NCBI GenBank assembly: GCA_017535785.1
Contig: JAFXTN010000009.1
Span: 103,380 to 167,379, forward strand
Direction: 5' to 3'
DNA: 64,000 bases
DNA from: Butyrivibrio sp.
GTDB taxonomy: Bacteria; Bacillota; Clostridia; Lachnospirales; Lachnospiraceae
Positions 26,445 to 37,200 of this stretch are shown in pieces; within the stretch, counting starts at the first letter, position 1; every line of letters starts with the position of its first letter. The translations under genes and the position numbers were made by a program. The notes beneath the pieces were generated by a model that was not told the DNA's origin, did not search any database, and saw only the letters and a program-made list of their open reading frames with translations.

Positions 26445-26990
26445 ATGGATATTGAGCTTATAAGAAGCAAAAGAAGGACTATAGTAATAGAGATAACTAC
26501 TGACTGCCGCGTCGTTGTAAAGGCGCCGTATGGGGCTTCTAAGGCTGTTATCGACCGTTTCATTGGTGAAAAGGCGGATTGGATAAGCAAACACCTTAAA
26601 AAGATGAGAGAAAGGCAGCAGGAAGAGGCAGAGTCTAAACCGATCAGCGAGCAGGAGATGAGACTCTTGGTAACGAGAGCGAAGAGGATCATACCCGTAA
26701 AGGTAAGAAAGTTTGCGGAGCTTATCGGAGTAACATACGGAAGGATAACAATAAGGAATCAAAAGACGAGATGGGGAAGCTGCAGTGCGGAAGGGAATCT
26801 TAACTTTAACTGTGTTCTGATGAGAGCCCCGGAAGAGATAGTTGACTATGTTGTGGTGCATGAGCTTTGCCACAGGATACATATGGATCATTCGGCGGAG
26901 TTCTGGAAAGAAGTAGGAAGTGTGATCCCTGATTATAAAGATAGAAGGAAGTGGCTTAGGGACAACGAGAAGGAATTGATGCGAGGGTGA
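26445..26990 (+). CDS. YgjP-like zinc metallopeptidase (M48-related)
   Basis: A 181-residue cytoplasmic protein. The zinc motif is VVHELCHRIHMDHSAEFW, giving His139, Glu140 and His143 plus a later conserved His, as in the YgjP/WLM-like family. The preceding RWGSCSAEGNLNFN segment is also family-typical. These proteins are small putative metalloproteases; a physiological substrate is not established. The frame is open 29 codons upstream, but that extension runs through the suf terminator, so the ATG after AGGACAGACA is used. It ends at its own terminator 1 base later. Confidence 0.82.
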   Translation: MDIELIRSKRRTIVIEITTDCRVVVKAPYGASKAVIDRFIGEKADWISKHLKKMRERQQEEAESKPISEQEMRLLVTRAKRIIPVKVRKFAELIGVTYGRITIRNQKTRWGSCSAEGNLNFNCVLMRAPEEIVDYVVVHELCHRIHMDHSAEFWKEVGSVIPDYKDRRKWLRDNEKELMRG

Positions 26991-27030
26991 AGCCATGCCG
27001 ACAGACTCGTCAAACGCATGGCTTTATTTT
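26991..27030 (+). terminator. Terminator of the YgjP-like gene
   Basis: AGCCATGC and GCATGGCT pair around a 17-base loop that can form an inner GAC/GTC stem, followed by TTATTTT. Confidence 0.75.
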
Positions 27031-27039
27031 CGCGCAAAG

Positions 27040-27082
27040 AAAAAGTACCATCCCCATAGGATATACCTACGAAAACAGTACT
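27040..27082 (-). terminator. Possible terminator downstream of tRNA-Lys
   Basis: On the minus strand, AGTAC and GTACT enclose an inner TAGG/CCTA stem, and TTTTC follows. The stem is short, so confidence is modest. Confidence 0.45.
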
Positions 27083-27087
27083 CGGCG

Positions 27088-27160
27088 TGCGCTGCCAGGG
27101 TCTCGAACCCTGGACAACCTGATTAAGAGTCAGGTGCTCTACCAACTGAGCTAGCAGCGC
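27088..27160 (-). tRNA. tRNA-Lys (anticodon CTT)
   Basis: On the minus strand 73 bases fold as a cloverleaf: acceptor GCGCTGC/GCAGCGC, D arm GCTC/GAGC, anticodon stem CCTGA/TCAGG with loop CTCTTAA, T arm CCAGG-GTTCGAG-ACCCTGG region, and discriminator A. CCA is not encoded. Confidence 0.97.
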
Positions 27161-27203
27161 ATTCAGTATTCGGCTTTGTTGCCGTGTCTCAACGACAAGT
27201 GAT

Positions 27204-27232
27204 ATCTTACTACGCCCAAAAGAGAAATGCAA
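27204..27232 (-). promoter_or_regulatory. tRNA-Lys promoter
   Basis: On the minus strand, TTGCAT and TAAGAT are separated by 17 bases, about 43 bases before the tRNA. Confidence 0.65.
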
Positions 27233-27359
27233 GTACTTTTTTCAAATTTTTTGAAAAAACTTCCAAAATTTTGATTTTGTCTGTGTTTGCGCGGTTTTCA
27301 GAGATGTCCATTTGTGGTAAATTATATGATATATTCGAATTTTTTACAGAGGAAAAGAA

Positions 27360-28130
27360 ATGATTTTTGATACACATGCCCATTATGACGATCCTGCTTT
27401 TGACGAGGACAGAGAGCAGCTTTTGGCTTCTATTAAGGAAACAGGCATCGGAAATGTGGTCGATATAGGAGCGAGCATAGATACAACAAGGAAAGCCCTT
27501 GAGCTTGCTCATAAATACGATTTTATATATGCGGCTGTCGGAGTTCATCCAAGCGAAGTTGAGGAACTTACTGAGGATAATTTCGAGTTGCTCAGCGAAT
27601 GGAGCGAAGACGGCAGATGTGTTGCTATAGGTGAGATTGGCCTTGATTATCATTGGCCCGAGCCGGGAAGGGAACTCCAGAAGAAGTGGTTTAAGAGACA
27701 GCTTAACCTTGCAAGAGAGAAGCAGCTTCCCGTTGTCATCCACTCCCGTGATGCTGCCAAGGATACCGTAGATATCCTTAAAGAGGAGCATGCCGAGGAG
27801 ATAGGCGGCGTGATCCACTGCTTTTCATATAGCAAAGAGACGGCAAAAGAATGCCTTGATATGGGCTTTTATATAGGTGTCGGAGGCGTTATTACTTTTA
27901 AGAACGGTAAGAAGCTAAGGGAAGTTGTGGAAGTGACACCTATGGATAAGATCCTTTTGGAGACGGATTGCCCTTATCTTGCGCCGGAGCCATACAGAGG
28001 CAAAAGAAATTCTTCTTTATATCTTCCTCATGTAGTTGACGAGATAGCGCGTATCAAAGGTATCAGCACCGACGACGTGATCCGCATAACGGAAGATAAT
28101 GCGAAGACCATGTACAATCTTCATCTTTAA
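27360..28130 (+). CDS. tatD: TatD-family metal-dependent DNase
   Basis: A 256-residue TIM-barrel hydrolase of the TatD/YcfH family, linked to DNA and tRNA quality control. Metal-binding residues are seen in FDTHAHYDD, in VGVHPSE, in GEIGLDYHW, in PVVIHSRDA, in GGVIHCFSYS and in LLETDCPYLAPEP. Length is normal. AGAGGAAAAG precedes the ATG. It is followed after 44 bases by rsmA, a pairing common in Firmicutes. Confidence 0.94.
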   Translation: MIFDTHAHYDDPAFDEDREQLLASIKETGIGNVVDIGASIDTTRKALELAHKYDFIYAAVGVHPSEVEELTEDNFELLSEWSEDGRCVAIGEIGLDYHWPEPGRELQKKWFKRQLNLAREKQLPVVIHSRDAAKDTVDILKEEHAEEIGGVIHCFSYSKETAKECLDMGFYIGVGGVITFKNGKKLREVVEVTPMDKILLETDCPYLAPEPYRGKRNSSLYLPHVVDEIARIKGISTDDVIRITEDNAKTMYNLHL

Positions 28131-28174
28131 ACAGCTTTAGGCTGATCAATTTCTTTTAAACAAAGGAGTATCAA

Positions 28175-29035
28175 ATGGCATATCTTGGAAATCCTGCACG
28201 TACCAAGGAAGTGCTTAGCAAATATAATATGAGCGCCAAGAAGAAGTTTGGACAGAACTTCCTTATCGATTCAAATGTCTTAAACGGCATTGTCGATGCA
28301 TCAGGCGTTACCAAGGATGACTGTGTTCTGGAGATCGGACCCGGAATCGGAAGTCTTACTCAGTATCTTGCGGAAGCAGCCAAAAGAGTTATCGCGGTTG
28401 AGATAGATAAGAGCCTTATCCCGATACTTGATGACACTCTTTCCGAGTACGACAATGTCACGGTGATAAATGAGGACATTCTTAAAGTAGATATAGATAA
28501 GATCATAGAAGAATACAACGACAACAAGAAGATCAAAGTAGTTGCGAATCTTCCATACTATATAACAACTCCGATCATAATGAAGCTGTTTGAGAGCGGT
28601 GCTCCGATAGAGAGCGTGACCGTAATGGTTCAGAAGGAAGTCGCTGACAGAATGTCTATGGGACCCGGAAATAAGGACTACGGATCGCTTTATCTCGCAG
28701 TTGGATTTTACGCTTCTGCAGAGCTTGTGATGGATGTTCCTCCGAGCAGTTTTATACCGCAGCCAGGTGTAGGATCCGCTGTTGTTCATTTAAAGAGATT
28801 TGATAAGCCTGCGGTAGAAGTCAAAGATGAGAAATACATGTTTGAGATCATAAGGACTTCTTTTAACCAAAGAAGGAAAACTTTAAGTAATTCTTTAGCT
28901 AACAATTCTGCTTTGAGAGTTTCAAGGGAGCAGGTGCAGGAAGCGCTTGTAAGCATGGGGCTTAACGAGAAAATAAGGGGTGAAGTGCTCACACTTTCAC
29001 AGTTTGCAAGCCTTTCCGACATTTTACAAAGCTAG
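28175..29035 (+). CDS. rsmA: 16S rRNA (adenine1518/1519-N6,N6)-dimethyltransferase RsmA
   Basis: A 286-residue SAM-dependent methyltransferase that dimethylates two adenines in helix 45 of 16S rRNA late in 30S assembly. It has the RsmA N-terminus KKFGQNFLID, the SAM loop LEIGPGIGSLTQYL, VIAVEIDKSL, the catalytic VVANLPYYITTPI motif (NLPY), and the C-terminal FNQRRKTLSN. An AAAGGAG site sits before the ATG. It is probably cotranscribed with tatD. Confidence 0.96.
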   Translation: MAYLGNPARTKEVLSKYNMSAKKKFGQNFLIDSNVLNGIVDASGVTKDDCVLEIGPGIGSLTQYLAEAAKRVIAVEIDKSLIPILDDTLSEYDNVTVINEDILKVDIDKIIEEYNDNKKIKVVANLPYYITTPIIMKLFESGAPIESVTVMVQKEVADRMSMGPGNKDYGSLYLAVGFYASAELVMDVPPSSFIPQPGVGSAVVHLKRFDKPAVEVKDEKYMFEIIRTSFNQRRKTLSNSLANNSALRVSREQVQEALVSMGLNEKIRGEVLTLSQFASLSDILQS

Positions 29036-29093
29036 TACGCTATGTTAAACTAACACTAGATATAGTATTTTTGGCACCAAAGAGGTAGATATT

Positions 29094-32000
29094 TTGGATA
29101 AGGTCGAGTATAAGATCAGAGCCGACGAGATCAAAGCTTTGATTGGGGAAAACAGATTCGCTGAGGCTGTTAAGATAGCTGACACCATCGACTGGAAGCG
29201 AGTTAAGAGTGTTCAGATGCTTTGCATGATCAGCGACCTATATAAGATTAATCGTCGCTTTGAGGAGAGTAGAGACGTTCTTCTCATGGCGTATGACAGA
29301 TACCCTACGGGAAGGGCGATCGTATATTCTCTGTGCGAGCTTGCTATAAAGATGGGTGAGTTTGTGCAGGCGGTTGAGTACTACAAGGAGTTCGTTAGAA
29401 TTGCGCCCAGAGATACGGGCAGATACATTTTGCAGTACAAGCTCTATGAGGCACAGGAAGTAAGCCTTGAAGAGAGGATCGCTGTTCTTGAGGAGTTCAA
29501 GAAACACGATTACAGAGAGAAGTGGGTTTATGAGCTCGCTTATCTTTATCATCGCGTGGGTCTCACTACCGAGTGTATCGAGACATGCGATGAGATGTTT
29601 TTGTGGCTTGGAGACGGAAGATATGTTATGAAAGCGCTTGAGCTTAAAGCTCTTCATGAGCCTCTTTCTCCCGAGCAGCAGGACAGATATGTTAGATATA
29701 AGGAAAAGCACGGCGGATATGTAGACAGATCCATCGTAAACGATAAGGATGAGATCGGAAAAGATGAGACCGGAACGGTCGAGATCAAGCAGCCTACCAA
29801 GGAAATGCCGCCTGTGACCGATGAGGTTATCAATGCATACAATAACGGCGAAGCCGTAAATGAAGAACAGGGACAGTATGCCGCTTCCAATGAGGCTGTT
29901 GACCCTGTTATCGCAGCGCCTACTCAGGAGCTCGCAGACAGTGACAAGATCGTTTATCCTCATATCAATGAGATCAAAGAACCTTCAGTTGACGTAGGAC
30001 AGTTTAATACTTTGAATCTCCAGAAGGCCCTTGCTGAAGAATTAAAGGGCTTTATTGACGACGAAGAAAAGCCTGAGACACAGGAAGAACCTGCTCCTGC
30101 AGAAGGATTTGAAGGACAGGTCATTAAACCTGATACCGCAGAGATATACGATGATGAAGAGGATAAGAACGGAGTCTTTTCACCTATGGCTGCAGTAGCA
30201 GGCGATGAAGCGCAGGGATCCATGCAGGAAGTATTCTTTGATGCATCCGAGACTGAGTCGGAGCAGAGTTCCGAAGAAGACTTCAAGCCTTATGGTGAAG
30301 AAGCTACGGACGAGCCCGAGGATGATTCCGATTCTGAGGAAAAAGAACTCAAGGAAGAAGCGGCAGAAGCTTCTTTTGACGAGGAGGATGTAGATTCGGA
30401 TTTCGAGGAAGACTCCAAAGATATAGAAGAGACACAGGAGCATAAGCTCAATATAGATATTAAATACGGCGGAAACGGACCGATCCTCGGAGAAGAGAAA
30501 CGCCTGGATTACGCATCTATTCCGGTATATGAAGATAAGCCTCTGGAAGATGAAGTTCCGGGAGCTGTAATTCATCCCAATTCAAATTTCCAAATGCACA
30601 GCCATTTTGACAATATCCTTTCACAGGAATATGACGGTCAGATCTCTATGGCTGTTGAGCCCGAGCCTCAGGTTGAGAAACAGATCACGGGCCAGATCAG
30701 CATTGCCGAATATATAGAGAACTGGGAGCAGTTCAAGAAGCAACAGCAGCAGAAGCAGTTCGAGCATGTTAAAAAGCTCGTGGCTGACGAGACAGGCGAT
30801 ATGTTTGCCGATTATGATGAGAAGACCAAAGAGGGTCTTCAGGAAAAGATCGAGCAGGCTATTTCCGATGCTCTTAAGAAAGAGCGCCATGATAAGGCTT
30901 CGGGTAGAGGTGACTGGTCAAGGAAAAACAGCGACGTTATAGATGATGCCGTAGCCGAAGTCATAAGCAACGAGGGCGTTGATAATACTGAGCCGGAAGA
31001 TGAAGCTTCTACGGAAGACGAAGAGAAGACAGAGGCAGCAAAAGAGACAGCGGAAGAAAAGACAACAGAAGCTTCAGAGAATAAAGAAAAAGCTGAGAGC
31101 GCAGAGAACGCATCCGCTGAAAGCGGTGAAGCAGAGGATTCTAAAGACGCTGCAAGCTCAGACGATAAGAAGTCAGAAGAAAAGAAAGATGACAAGAAAG
31201 ACGATAACGCTGAGGAAAAGACTGAGGAGTCATCCGAAGGTACAGATAACAGCGCTAAGAAAGATAACGCAGATTCCAAGAAGCCTTCAAATGAAGGAAG
31301 AAGGAAGAAGAACAGAAACAAGAAGTCTTCTTCTGGTCAGAATCAGAACCAAAATCAGAACCAGAACCAGGATCAGGACCGCGCAAGAAAGCATCATATC
31401 GGAAACAGAGAGCTTGATGAGCGCGTAAGAACAATGACTCCTGAGGAGAAGGAGCTCTTTGGTCCTTATATCCATCACAAGAAATCAAGAAGACAGATCA
31501 TAAATGCGATCGACAACCTCAGCATGGATGCATACAGCGGAAATGCCATAGTTACAGGAGAAGAGGGTGCGGGAACAGTAAATCTTGCAAAAGGACTTAT
31601 CCGTGCGATCCAGACCTCCGATTCAAACTTTAGCGGTAAGGTTGCCAAGATCACAGCCAATACTCTTAACAAGAAGAGTCCTAAGTCTATATTTGAAAAG
31701 CTTGCAAACGGAGCTCTCATCATACAGAGAGCAGCCGATCTTGAAGCCGAGACGGTAGCTGACTTTATTAAAGTACTTCAGCAGGAGAATAAGGGAATCA
31801 TCGTTATCATGGAAGATACCAAGGAAGACATGAACAGATTCCTTGATAAGAATCCCTCTCTTAAGCAGAGCTTTAATGTAAGAGTTGATATCGAGGCGCT
31901 TGATGACGATTCACTCGTAGCATATGCTAAGCAGTATGCTCTTGAGAAAGAGTTCTCTATTGATAATCTCGGAATCCTCGCTCTTCATACCAAGATCTCC

Positions 32001-32174
32001 GAGAGACAGACTCTTGACCATGAGGTTACGGTCTCCGAAGTAAGAGACATCGTTGACGATGCCATCTACTACGCAGAGAAGCACTCCGTATCACATCTCA
32101 TGGATATAATCGTAAATAAGCGTTATGACGAGAACGATATGATAATCCTGAGAGAAAAAGATTTCATGCACTGA
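29094..32174 (+). CDS. Large TPR / acidic low-complexity / degenerate AAA-domain protein
   Basis: A 1026-residue soluble protein of unknown role. Residues ~1-205 are helical repeats of TPR type. Residues ~210-740 are disordered and very acidic, dominated by Glu, Asp, Lys, Ala and Ser. A Lys/Arg-rich patch and an Asn-Gln repeat follow at ~749-762. Residues ~790-1020 look like an AAA ATPase module of the CbxX type with lid, but the P loop reads [11 protein letters not shown], lacking the Gly-Lys-Thr needed for ATP, and the Walker B position reads [10 protein letters not shown], lacking the Asp-Glu pair. It starts at TTG after AGAGGT; no other start is available before the TPR region. It follows rsmA and precedes glgB by 27 bases. 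Confidence 0.75.
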   Translation: MDKVEYKIRADEIKALIGENRFAEAVKIADTIDWKRVKSVQMLCMISDLYKINRRFEESRDVLLMAYDRYPTGRAIVYSLCELAIKMGEFVQAVEYYKEFVRIAPRDTGRYILQYKLYEAQEVSLEERIAVLEEFKKHDYREKWVYELAYLYHRVGLTTECIETCDEMFLWLGDGRYVMKALELKALHEPLSPEQQDRYVRYKEKHGGYVDRSIVNDKDEIGKDETGTVEIKQPTKEMPPVTDEVINAYNNGEAVNEEQGQYAASNEAVDPVIAAPTQELADSDKIVYPHINEIKEPSVDVGQFNTLNLQKALAEELKGFIDDEEKPETQEEPAPAEGFEGQVIKPDTAEIYDDEEDKNGVFSPMAAVAGDEAQGSMQEVFFDASETESEQSSEEDFKPYGEEATDEPEDDSDSEEKELKEEAAEASFDEEDVDSDFEEDSKDIEETQEHKLNIDIKYGGNGPILGEEKRLDYASIPVYEDKPLEDEVPGAVIHPNSNFQMHSHFDNILSQEYDGQISMAVEPEPQVEKQITGQISIAEYIENWEQFKKQQQQKQFEHVKKLVADETGDMFADYDEKTKEGLQEKIEQAISDALKKERHDKASGRGDWSRKNSDVIDDAVAEVISNEGVDNTEPEDEASTEDEEKTEAAKETAEEKTTEASENKEKAESAENASAESGEAEDSKDAASSDDKKSEEKKDDKKDDNAEEKTEESSEGTDNSAKKDNADSKKPSNEGRRKKNRNKKSSSGQNQNQNQNQNQDQDRARKHHIGNRELDERVRTMTPEEKELFGPYIHHKKSRRQIINAIDNLSMDAYSGNAIVTGEEGAGTVNLAKGLIRAIQTSDSNFSGKVAKITANTLNKKSPKSIFEKLANGALIIQRAADLEAETVADFIKVLQQENKGIIVIMEDTKEDMNRFLDKNPSLKQSFNVRVDIEALDDDSLVAYAKQYALEKEFSIDNLGILALHTKISERQTLDHEVTVSEVRDIVDDAIYYAEKHSVSHLMDIIVNKRYDENDMIILREKDFMH
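31338..31377 (+). repeat. AAYCAG hexanucleotide repeat
   Basis: A run of CAGAAY-type hexamers encodes alternating Gln-Asn residues within the 1026-aa protein. The repeat stays in frame. Confidence 0.85.
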
Positions 32175-32201
32175 TGCTTGTACATTCATTGAGGGGGTTG
32201 T

Positions 32202-34178
32202 ATGGGTAAGAAAGTATTCATATCCGAAGCGGATGAGTATCTGTTTGGTCAGGGAACACATTACGATATTTATGATAAACTCGGTGCGCACCCTTCTGAG
32301 GAAGGTGGCAAAAAGGGCTACTTTTTTGCGGTCTGGGCACCGAATGCGGCAGACGTTCATGTCATAGGATCTTTTAACAACTGGGATGAGAACGCTCATC
32401 CCTTAAAAAGAACCAAGGTTGGTAATATATGGAAAGGCTTCATTCCCGGAGTAGGAATAGGTGAGATGTACAAGTTCCTTATCACGACACCGGATGGACG
32501 CAAGCTCTACAAGGCCGATCCATACGCCAACTATGCCGAGCTAAGGCCGGGAAATGCCTCAAGGACAACGGATCTTGAAGGCTTTAAATGGTCGGATTCC
32601 AAGTGGTATGACGGTATCAAGGGAAAAGATATCACGAGACAGCCGCTTGCAATATATGAGTGCCACATCGGATCTTGGATGAAACATCCCGACGGCACCG
32701 AAGACGGATTCTATACATACAGGCAATTCGCAGACAGAATTGTCGAGTATCTTAAAGATATGGAATATACCCACATTGAGCTCATAGGAATTGCTGAGCA
32801 TCCTTTTGACGGCTCATGGGGATATCAGGTCACGGGCTACTATGCGCCTACTTCAAGGTACGGAGAGCCCAAGGACTTCATGTATCTGATAAACAAACTC
32901 CACAAGAACAACATAGGAGTGATCTTGGACTGGGTTCCCGCGCATTTTGCGACGGATGAGTTCGGTCTTGCTTGCTTTGACGGTCAGTGCATTTACGAAG
33001 ATCCCGATCCGAGAAAGGGCGAGCATCCCGACTGGGGAACCAAGATCTTTAATCTTGCTAAACCGGAAGTCAAAAACTTCCTTATAGCAAATGCTCTTTT
33101 CTGGATAAGGAAATTCCATGTGGACGGACTTAGAGTAGATGCGGTTGCATCCATGCTCTATCTTGATTACGGCAAAAAGGACGGCCAGTGGGTTCCGAAT
33201 AAATACGGAGGCAAAGAGAATCTTGACGCAATCGAATTCTTTAAGCACCTTAACAGCGTAGTTAGGGGCACATATCCCGAGTTTCTTACCATTGCGGAAG
33301 AGTCAACGGCTTGGCCCAAAGTTACAGCGCCTCCGGAGGAAGACGGACTTGGATTTGCGTTTAAGTGGAACATGGGCTGGATGCACGATTTTTGCGAGTA
33401 CATGAAGCTTGATCCCTATTTCAGGCAGGGCGCTCACAATATGCTTACCTTTGCCATGAGCTACAACAGTTCTGAAGATTACATATTGCCACTCTCGCAC
33501 GACGAGGTGGTTCATCTCAAGTGCTCTATGGTTGAGAAGATGCCGGGCTACAAGGTCGATAAATATGCGAACCTTCGCGCCGGATATACATACATGTTCG
33601 GTCACTCAGGCAAAAAACTCCTCTTCATGGGACAGGATTTCGGACAGGAAAGAGAGTGGAGCGAAAAGAGAGAGCTCGATTGGTTCCTTTTGGAGAACGA
33701 GCTGAACAAAGGCATGAAAGCCTACGTTTCAAATCTTCTTAAGCTGTACAGAAAATATCCCGCAATGTACGAAGTGGACAACGATTGGGGCGGATTTGAG
33801 TGGATCAATGCAGATGATAAAGAGCGCAGCACCTATAGTTTTTACAGGAGAGCCATAAACGGAAAGGACAATCTTCTTTTTGTAATAAATATGACTCCCG
33901 TGGAAAGAAAAGACTTCATGGTGGGAGTTCCCTTTAGCGGAACCTACACTCATGTGCTTGACAGCACAGAAGAGCGTTTCGGCGGGCCGGGAAGTGAGAT
34001 TCCCGCTAAAATAAAAGCCGTGAAAGGTCTTTGTGATTACAAGGATTACAGTATCACATTCGATCTTCCGCCTTACGGGGCCGAGGTTTTTCTTTTCCAA
34101 ACTACCGAAACAACCAAAGCGCCTGCCAAAAAGACCGCTTCAAAAAATAGTAAGAATAAAAAGTCATCAAAAACTTAA
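32202..34178 (+). CDS. glgB: 1,4-alpha-glucan branching enzyme
   Basis: A 658-residue GH13 enzyme that introduces alpha-1,6 branches into glycogen. An N-terminal CBM48 domain (FAVWAPNAADVHVIGSFNNW) precedes the catalytic barrel. The barrel has conserved regions VILDWVPAHF, the nucleophile Asp in GLRVDAVASML, the acid/base Glu in LTIAEESTAWP, and the third carboxylate in LPLSHDEVVH. The C-terminal beta domain ends in a Lys/Ser-rich tail of about 25 residues (AKKTASKNSKNKK) that is not part of the enzyme core. The gene stands alone, without other glg genes nearby, and ends at a terminator that overlaps the next promoter. Confidence 0.96.
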   Translation: MGKKVFISEADEYLFGQGTHYDIYDKLGAHPSEEGGKKGYFFAVWAPNAADVHVIGSFNNWDENAHPLKRTKVGNIWKGFIPGVGIGEMYKFLITTPDGRKLYKADPYANYAELRPGNASRTTDLEGFKWSDSKWYDGIKGKDITRQPLAIYECHIGSWMKHPDGTEDGFYTYRQFADRIVEYLKDMEYTHIELIGIAEHPFDGSWGYQVTGYYAPTSRYGEPKDFMYLINKLHKNNIGVILDWVPAHFATDEFGLACFDGQCIYEDPDPRKGEHPDWGTKIFNLAKPEVKNFLIANALFWIRKFHVDGLRVDAVASMLYLDYGKKDGQWVPNKYGGKENLDAIEFFKHLNSVVRGTYPEFLTIAEESTAWPKVTAPPEEDGLGFAFKWNMGWMHDFCEYMKLDPYFRQGAHNMLTFAMSYNSSEDYILPLSHDEVVHLKCSMVEKMPGYKVDKYANLRAGYTYMFGHSGKKLLFMGQDFGQEREWSEKRELDWFLLENELNKGMKAYVSNLLKLYRKYPAMYEVDNDWGGFEWINADDKERSTYSFYRRAINGKDNLLFVINMTPVERKDFMVGVPFSGTYTHVLDSTEERFGGPGSEIPAKIKAVKGLCDYKDYSITFDLPPYGAEVFLFQTTETTKAPAKKTASKNSKNKKSSKT

Positions 34179-34202
34179 GAATTTTTTTATAAGAGCCGAA
34201 AT
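34176..34202 (+). promoter_or_regulatory. Sigma-28 (flagellar) promoter-like site
   Basis: TAAG and GCCGAAAT are separated by exactly 15 bases, close to the sigma-28 consensus TAAA-N15-GCCGATAA. It overlaps the last codon of glgB and lies 52 bases before the flagellar gene that follows. Confidence 0.65.
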
Positions 34203-34204
34203 AG

Positions 34205-34234
34205 AAGGTGATGGATAGTCCATCACCTTTTTTT
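34205..34234 (+). terminator. Terminator of glgB
   Basis: AAGGTGATGGA and TCCATCACCTT form an 11-bp stem with a TAG loop, followed by TTTTT. The predicted start of the sigma-28 transcript (about 34208) falls inside the left arm, so transcripts from that promoter would lack part of the stem. Confidence 0.9.
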
Positions 34235-34254
34235 CGATTAATAATGAGGCGCGT

Positions 34255-37200
34255 ATGAACATTAATTTTCAGACCATCGCCGGCAACAAGAACGCCGAAG
34301 ACTCACTTCGCACCGGAATGGATTCCGATGAGAGGATCGGTATGAATGCCGGAAAGGTTTCTGCAGCGCACACAAGTGCATTTGCTGTAGACCTGGACAC
34401 AAGCATTTTCAGTAATGATGCTTATGCGCAGCGTGCCAGAAGCTTTGATGATATAAGCAAAATGGCAGAAAACACGGATGTTTTGACGCAGCACAATTAT
34501 ATGGCTCTTTTATCAAATACCATGTCTGAGAAGGACTATGCAATAGCCCTTAAAGACGGATTTGATATTAAAAATCTAAATAGCACGGAAACAGTGACCA
34601 TTCTTGATAAGATCAAGAGTGTTCTTTTGGAGTCCGGACAGGAGATCGTCGGATATAACGATGATCTCAGCACAGAGAAACTCGCTAAGATAACAGGCAG
34701 CGAGTCTTTTGCCGTGGCTATCAAAAAGAGTTTTTCCGAGAATGACATTCCACTTACACAAGAGAATATGAGAGCGGTAGCAGGTGCCTATGATCAGGTT
34801 TCGAATACTCCGGAGCCTTCCGATGATGCGATCAAATATATGGTCCTCAATAACTTAAGACCTACGATCGGAAACTTTTATTTTGCTAATCACAGTACAA
34901 ACGGACAGAGTGCAACCGGAAGAGGCTTTTATGCACAGGAGACCGGCGGATACTACGCTCAGAAATCAGAGGATTATAACTGGCAGCAGCTTGATCCCCA
35001 GATAGATAAAGTAATAGAAGAGGCAGGACTTGATACCTCAGATGAGACAGCCAAAGCAAATGCCAGATGGATGGTGATCCAGGGCATTCCGCTCACGGCT
35101 AAGAATCTGGTCTCTCTTGATGAGATAAGAAAGGTTGATTTCCCCATAAGTGATGAGGCGGCGGCAAACGCCATGACCGCAGCGATCTCGGACGGCAAAA
35201 AAGCTTTCGAGGGAAATCTTTTTGACTGCGAGAGCAATATCCACAAAGCAATGAAGCTTGTGGAGGATACCGGAAAGATCACAGATGATGCCGTTAAAAA
35301 GACTCTTACGGAAGGGAAAGATCTTAATCTTAAGAACCTTATAGACGCTTCCGAAGGACGAGCAAATAACAAAAATCTCTTTGTTATAAATGAGATAAAA
35401 GAAGACGATCCAAAGCTTATCCAGGCAAGATTACAGCTTGAAGAGGTTCGCCTTAAGATGACGGTCGAAGCAAACAAGAACCTCCTCGACAGTGGTTTTT
35501 CAGTAGATACTGCTCCCATGCAGCAGCTTATAGATAAGTTAAAAGAGATGCTTGGAAATATCGCATCTACATCTCCCGATAAGCAGATGAATGCTTCACC
35601 TGTGATAGCGAGCGGAAATGTTTTGAGAACACTTTCACTCACTGTTTCAAGGGTAAACATCATAAGCAGAGGACCCGCAGATGTGTCGGGCGCTCTTGCC
35701 GGCGAATTCGAGACGGCAACCTTAAGTAAGATAAGTAGCGTATCCGAAAATCTCACAATGAAGTTCAAGGCAGCAGGACAGGGATATGAGACGATGATGA
35801 CTCAGCCCCGTTCGGATCTTGGCGACAGCATGAGAAAGGCATTCGGAAATGTGGACAATATCCTTAAGGATATGGGATATGAAACCGACGAAGCAAACAG
35901 AAGAGCGGTTAGGATCCTTGGTTACAACAGCATGGAGATAAATGAAGAGAATTTTGAGAATGTCCGTGCGTGGGATCAAAAGCTAAAGGCGACAGTCGAG
36001 AGACTTAAGCCGGGTGCTGTGCTCGATCTTATAAGAGAAGGCAAGAACCCTCTTAATATGACAATAGAAGAACTCTCCGAAAGCCTAGATGATCTTATGA
36101 AGGACGGAGAGAACGGCAGTAACAAGAACTCCCAAAAGGGAGAGGAAAAATATGCCAAGTTCCTTTATAAGCTTGAGAAAAAAGGCGATATCTCAAGTGC
36201 TGAGAAGGCATCTTTTATAGGAATATACAGACTTTTCCATACGCTTAAGGCAACAGATCATCAGGCGATAGGATCTCTTTTAAAGACAGGTCGTGATATG
36301 ACCATAGGAAATCTTCTGGACGCGACAAGAACACAGAGAACTTCCAGAAGAGGTCTTGATTATACGGTTGATGACAGCTTTGGCGGACTTGGAGCAAAAG
36401 AGAGCACTCAGATAAAGATCGATGAGCAGATAAATTCGGCATTCAGATTTTACAGTGCACAAGCCGATATAGTATATGAGAACCTCGAACCCGAGAAGCT
36501 CATTGCTGCAAAACCGGCTAATAATACTCTTTTACCGGATCTTGCAAATGCTCTTTTGAATGAGGAAACAGACGAGCAGCTTGAAAAGGAGTTCTGCGAG
36601 GAGCAGGTAAGACAGATAAGGCAGATGGCGGGATCAAAGGCCGCAGAGGGTGCGTTAAATGAGATGAACCTCTACGGAGTTGAGCTCACATACAATAATC
36701 TTGAAGCCATGATCTCCAACAGAAGAGACAGGAGAACCGGAAATATTTGGGAGAAAGCGGATGATCTTGATGATGAGATTTCCGAAGATCTTAAGGATAT
36801 AACGGACTCTCTTGGTGATGAAGGCTACGAGGAAACGTACAAAGAAAAAATTACTAATATATCAGACAAGATGTCCGATATATTAATGAACCCTGAAGAT
36901 ACTTACATTGATGTTAGGACGATCACACTCATGCAAAAGCAGTTGTCTGTGATGTCTCATAACTCAGACAGAGGAAGCTTTGAGGTTCCCGTCGAGATAG
37001 ACGGAAGCAAGGTATCAATGCATATCACACTAAAGAGTGATAACAGCAATATTTCAAGGATGGAAGCAAGTATTCAGACCTTTGAATACGGACTCATCAC
37101 GGCAAGTCTTTATAAGCAGGACGGTGTGATAAACGGAATGCTTACGACAACAAACGGCCAGAGCTCCGATGAGGTCGAATATCTTGAGAGCTTAAAGAAG

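Noticed and set aside
30839-31321. Long Ser/Phe-rich minus-strand reading frame inside the 1026-aa gene
   Set aside because: It is the complement of the Glu/Lys/Ala-rich codons of the real gene; low complexity, no ribosome-binding site, no family features.
34974-35768. 264-codon minus-strand reading frame opposite the 1046-aa flagellar gene
   Set aside because: Shadow of a strongly coding plus-strand gene; composition is Ser/Leu-rich and no domain is visible.
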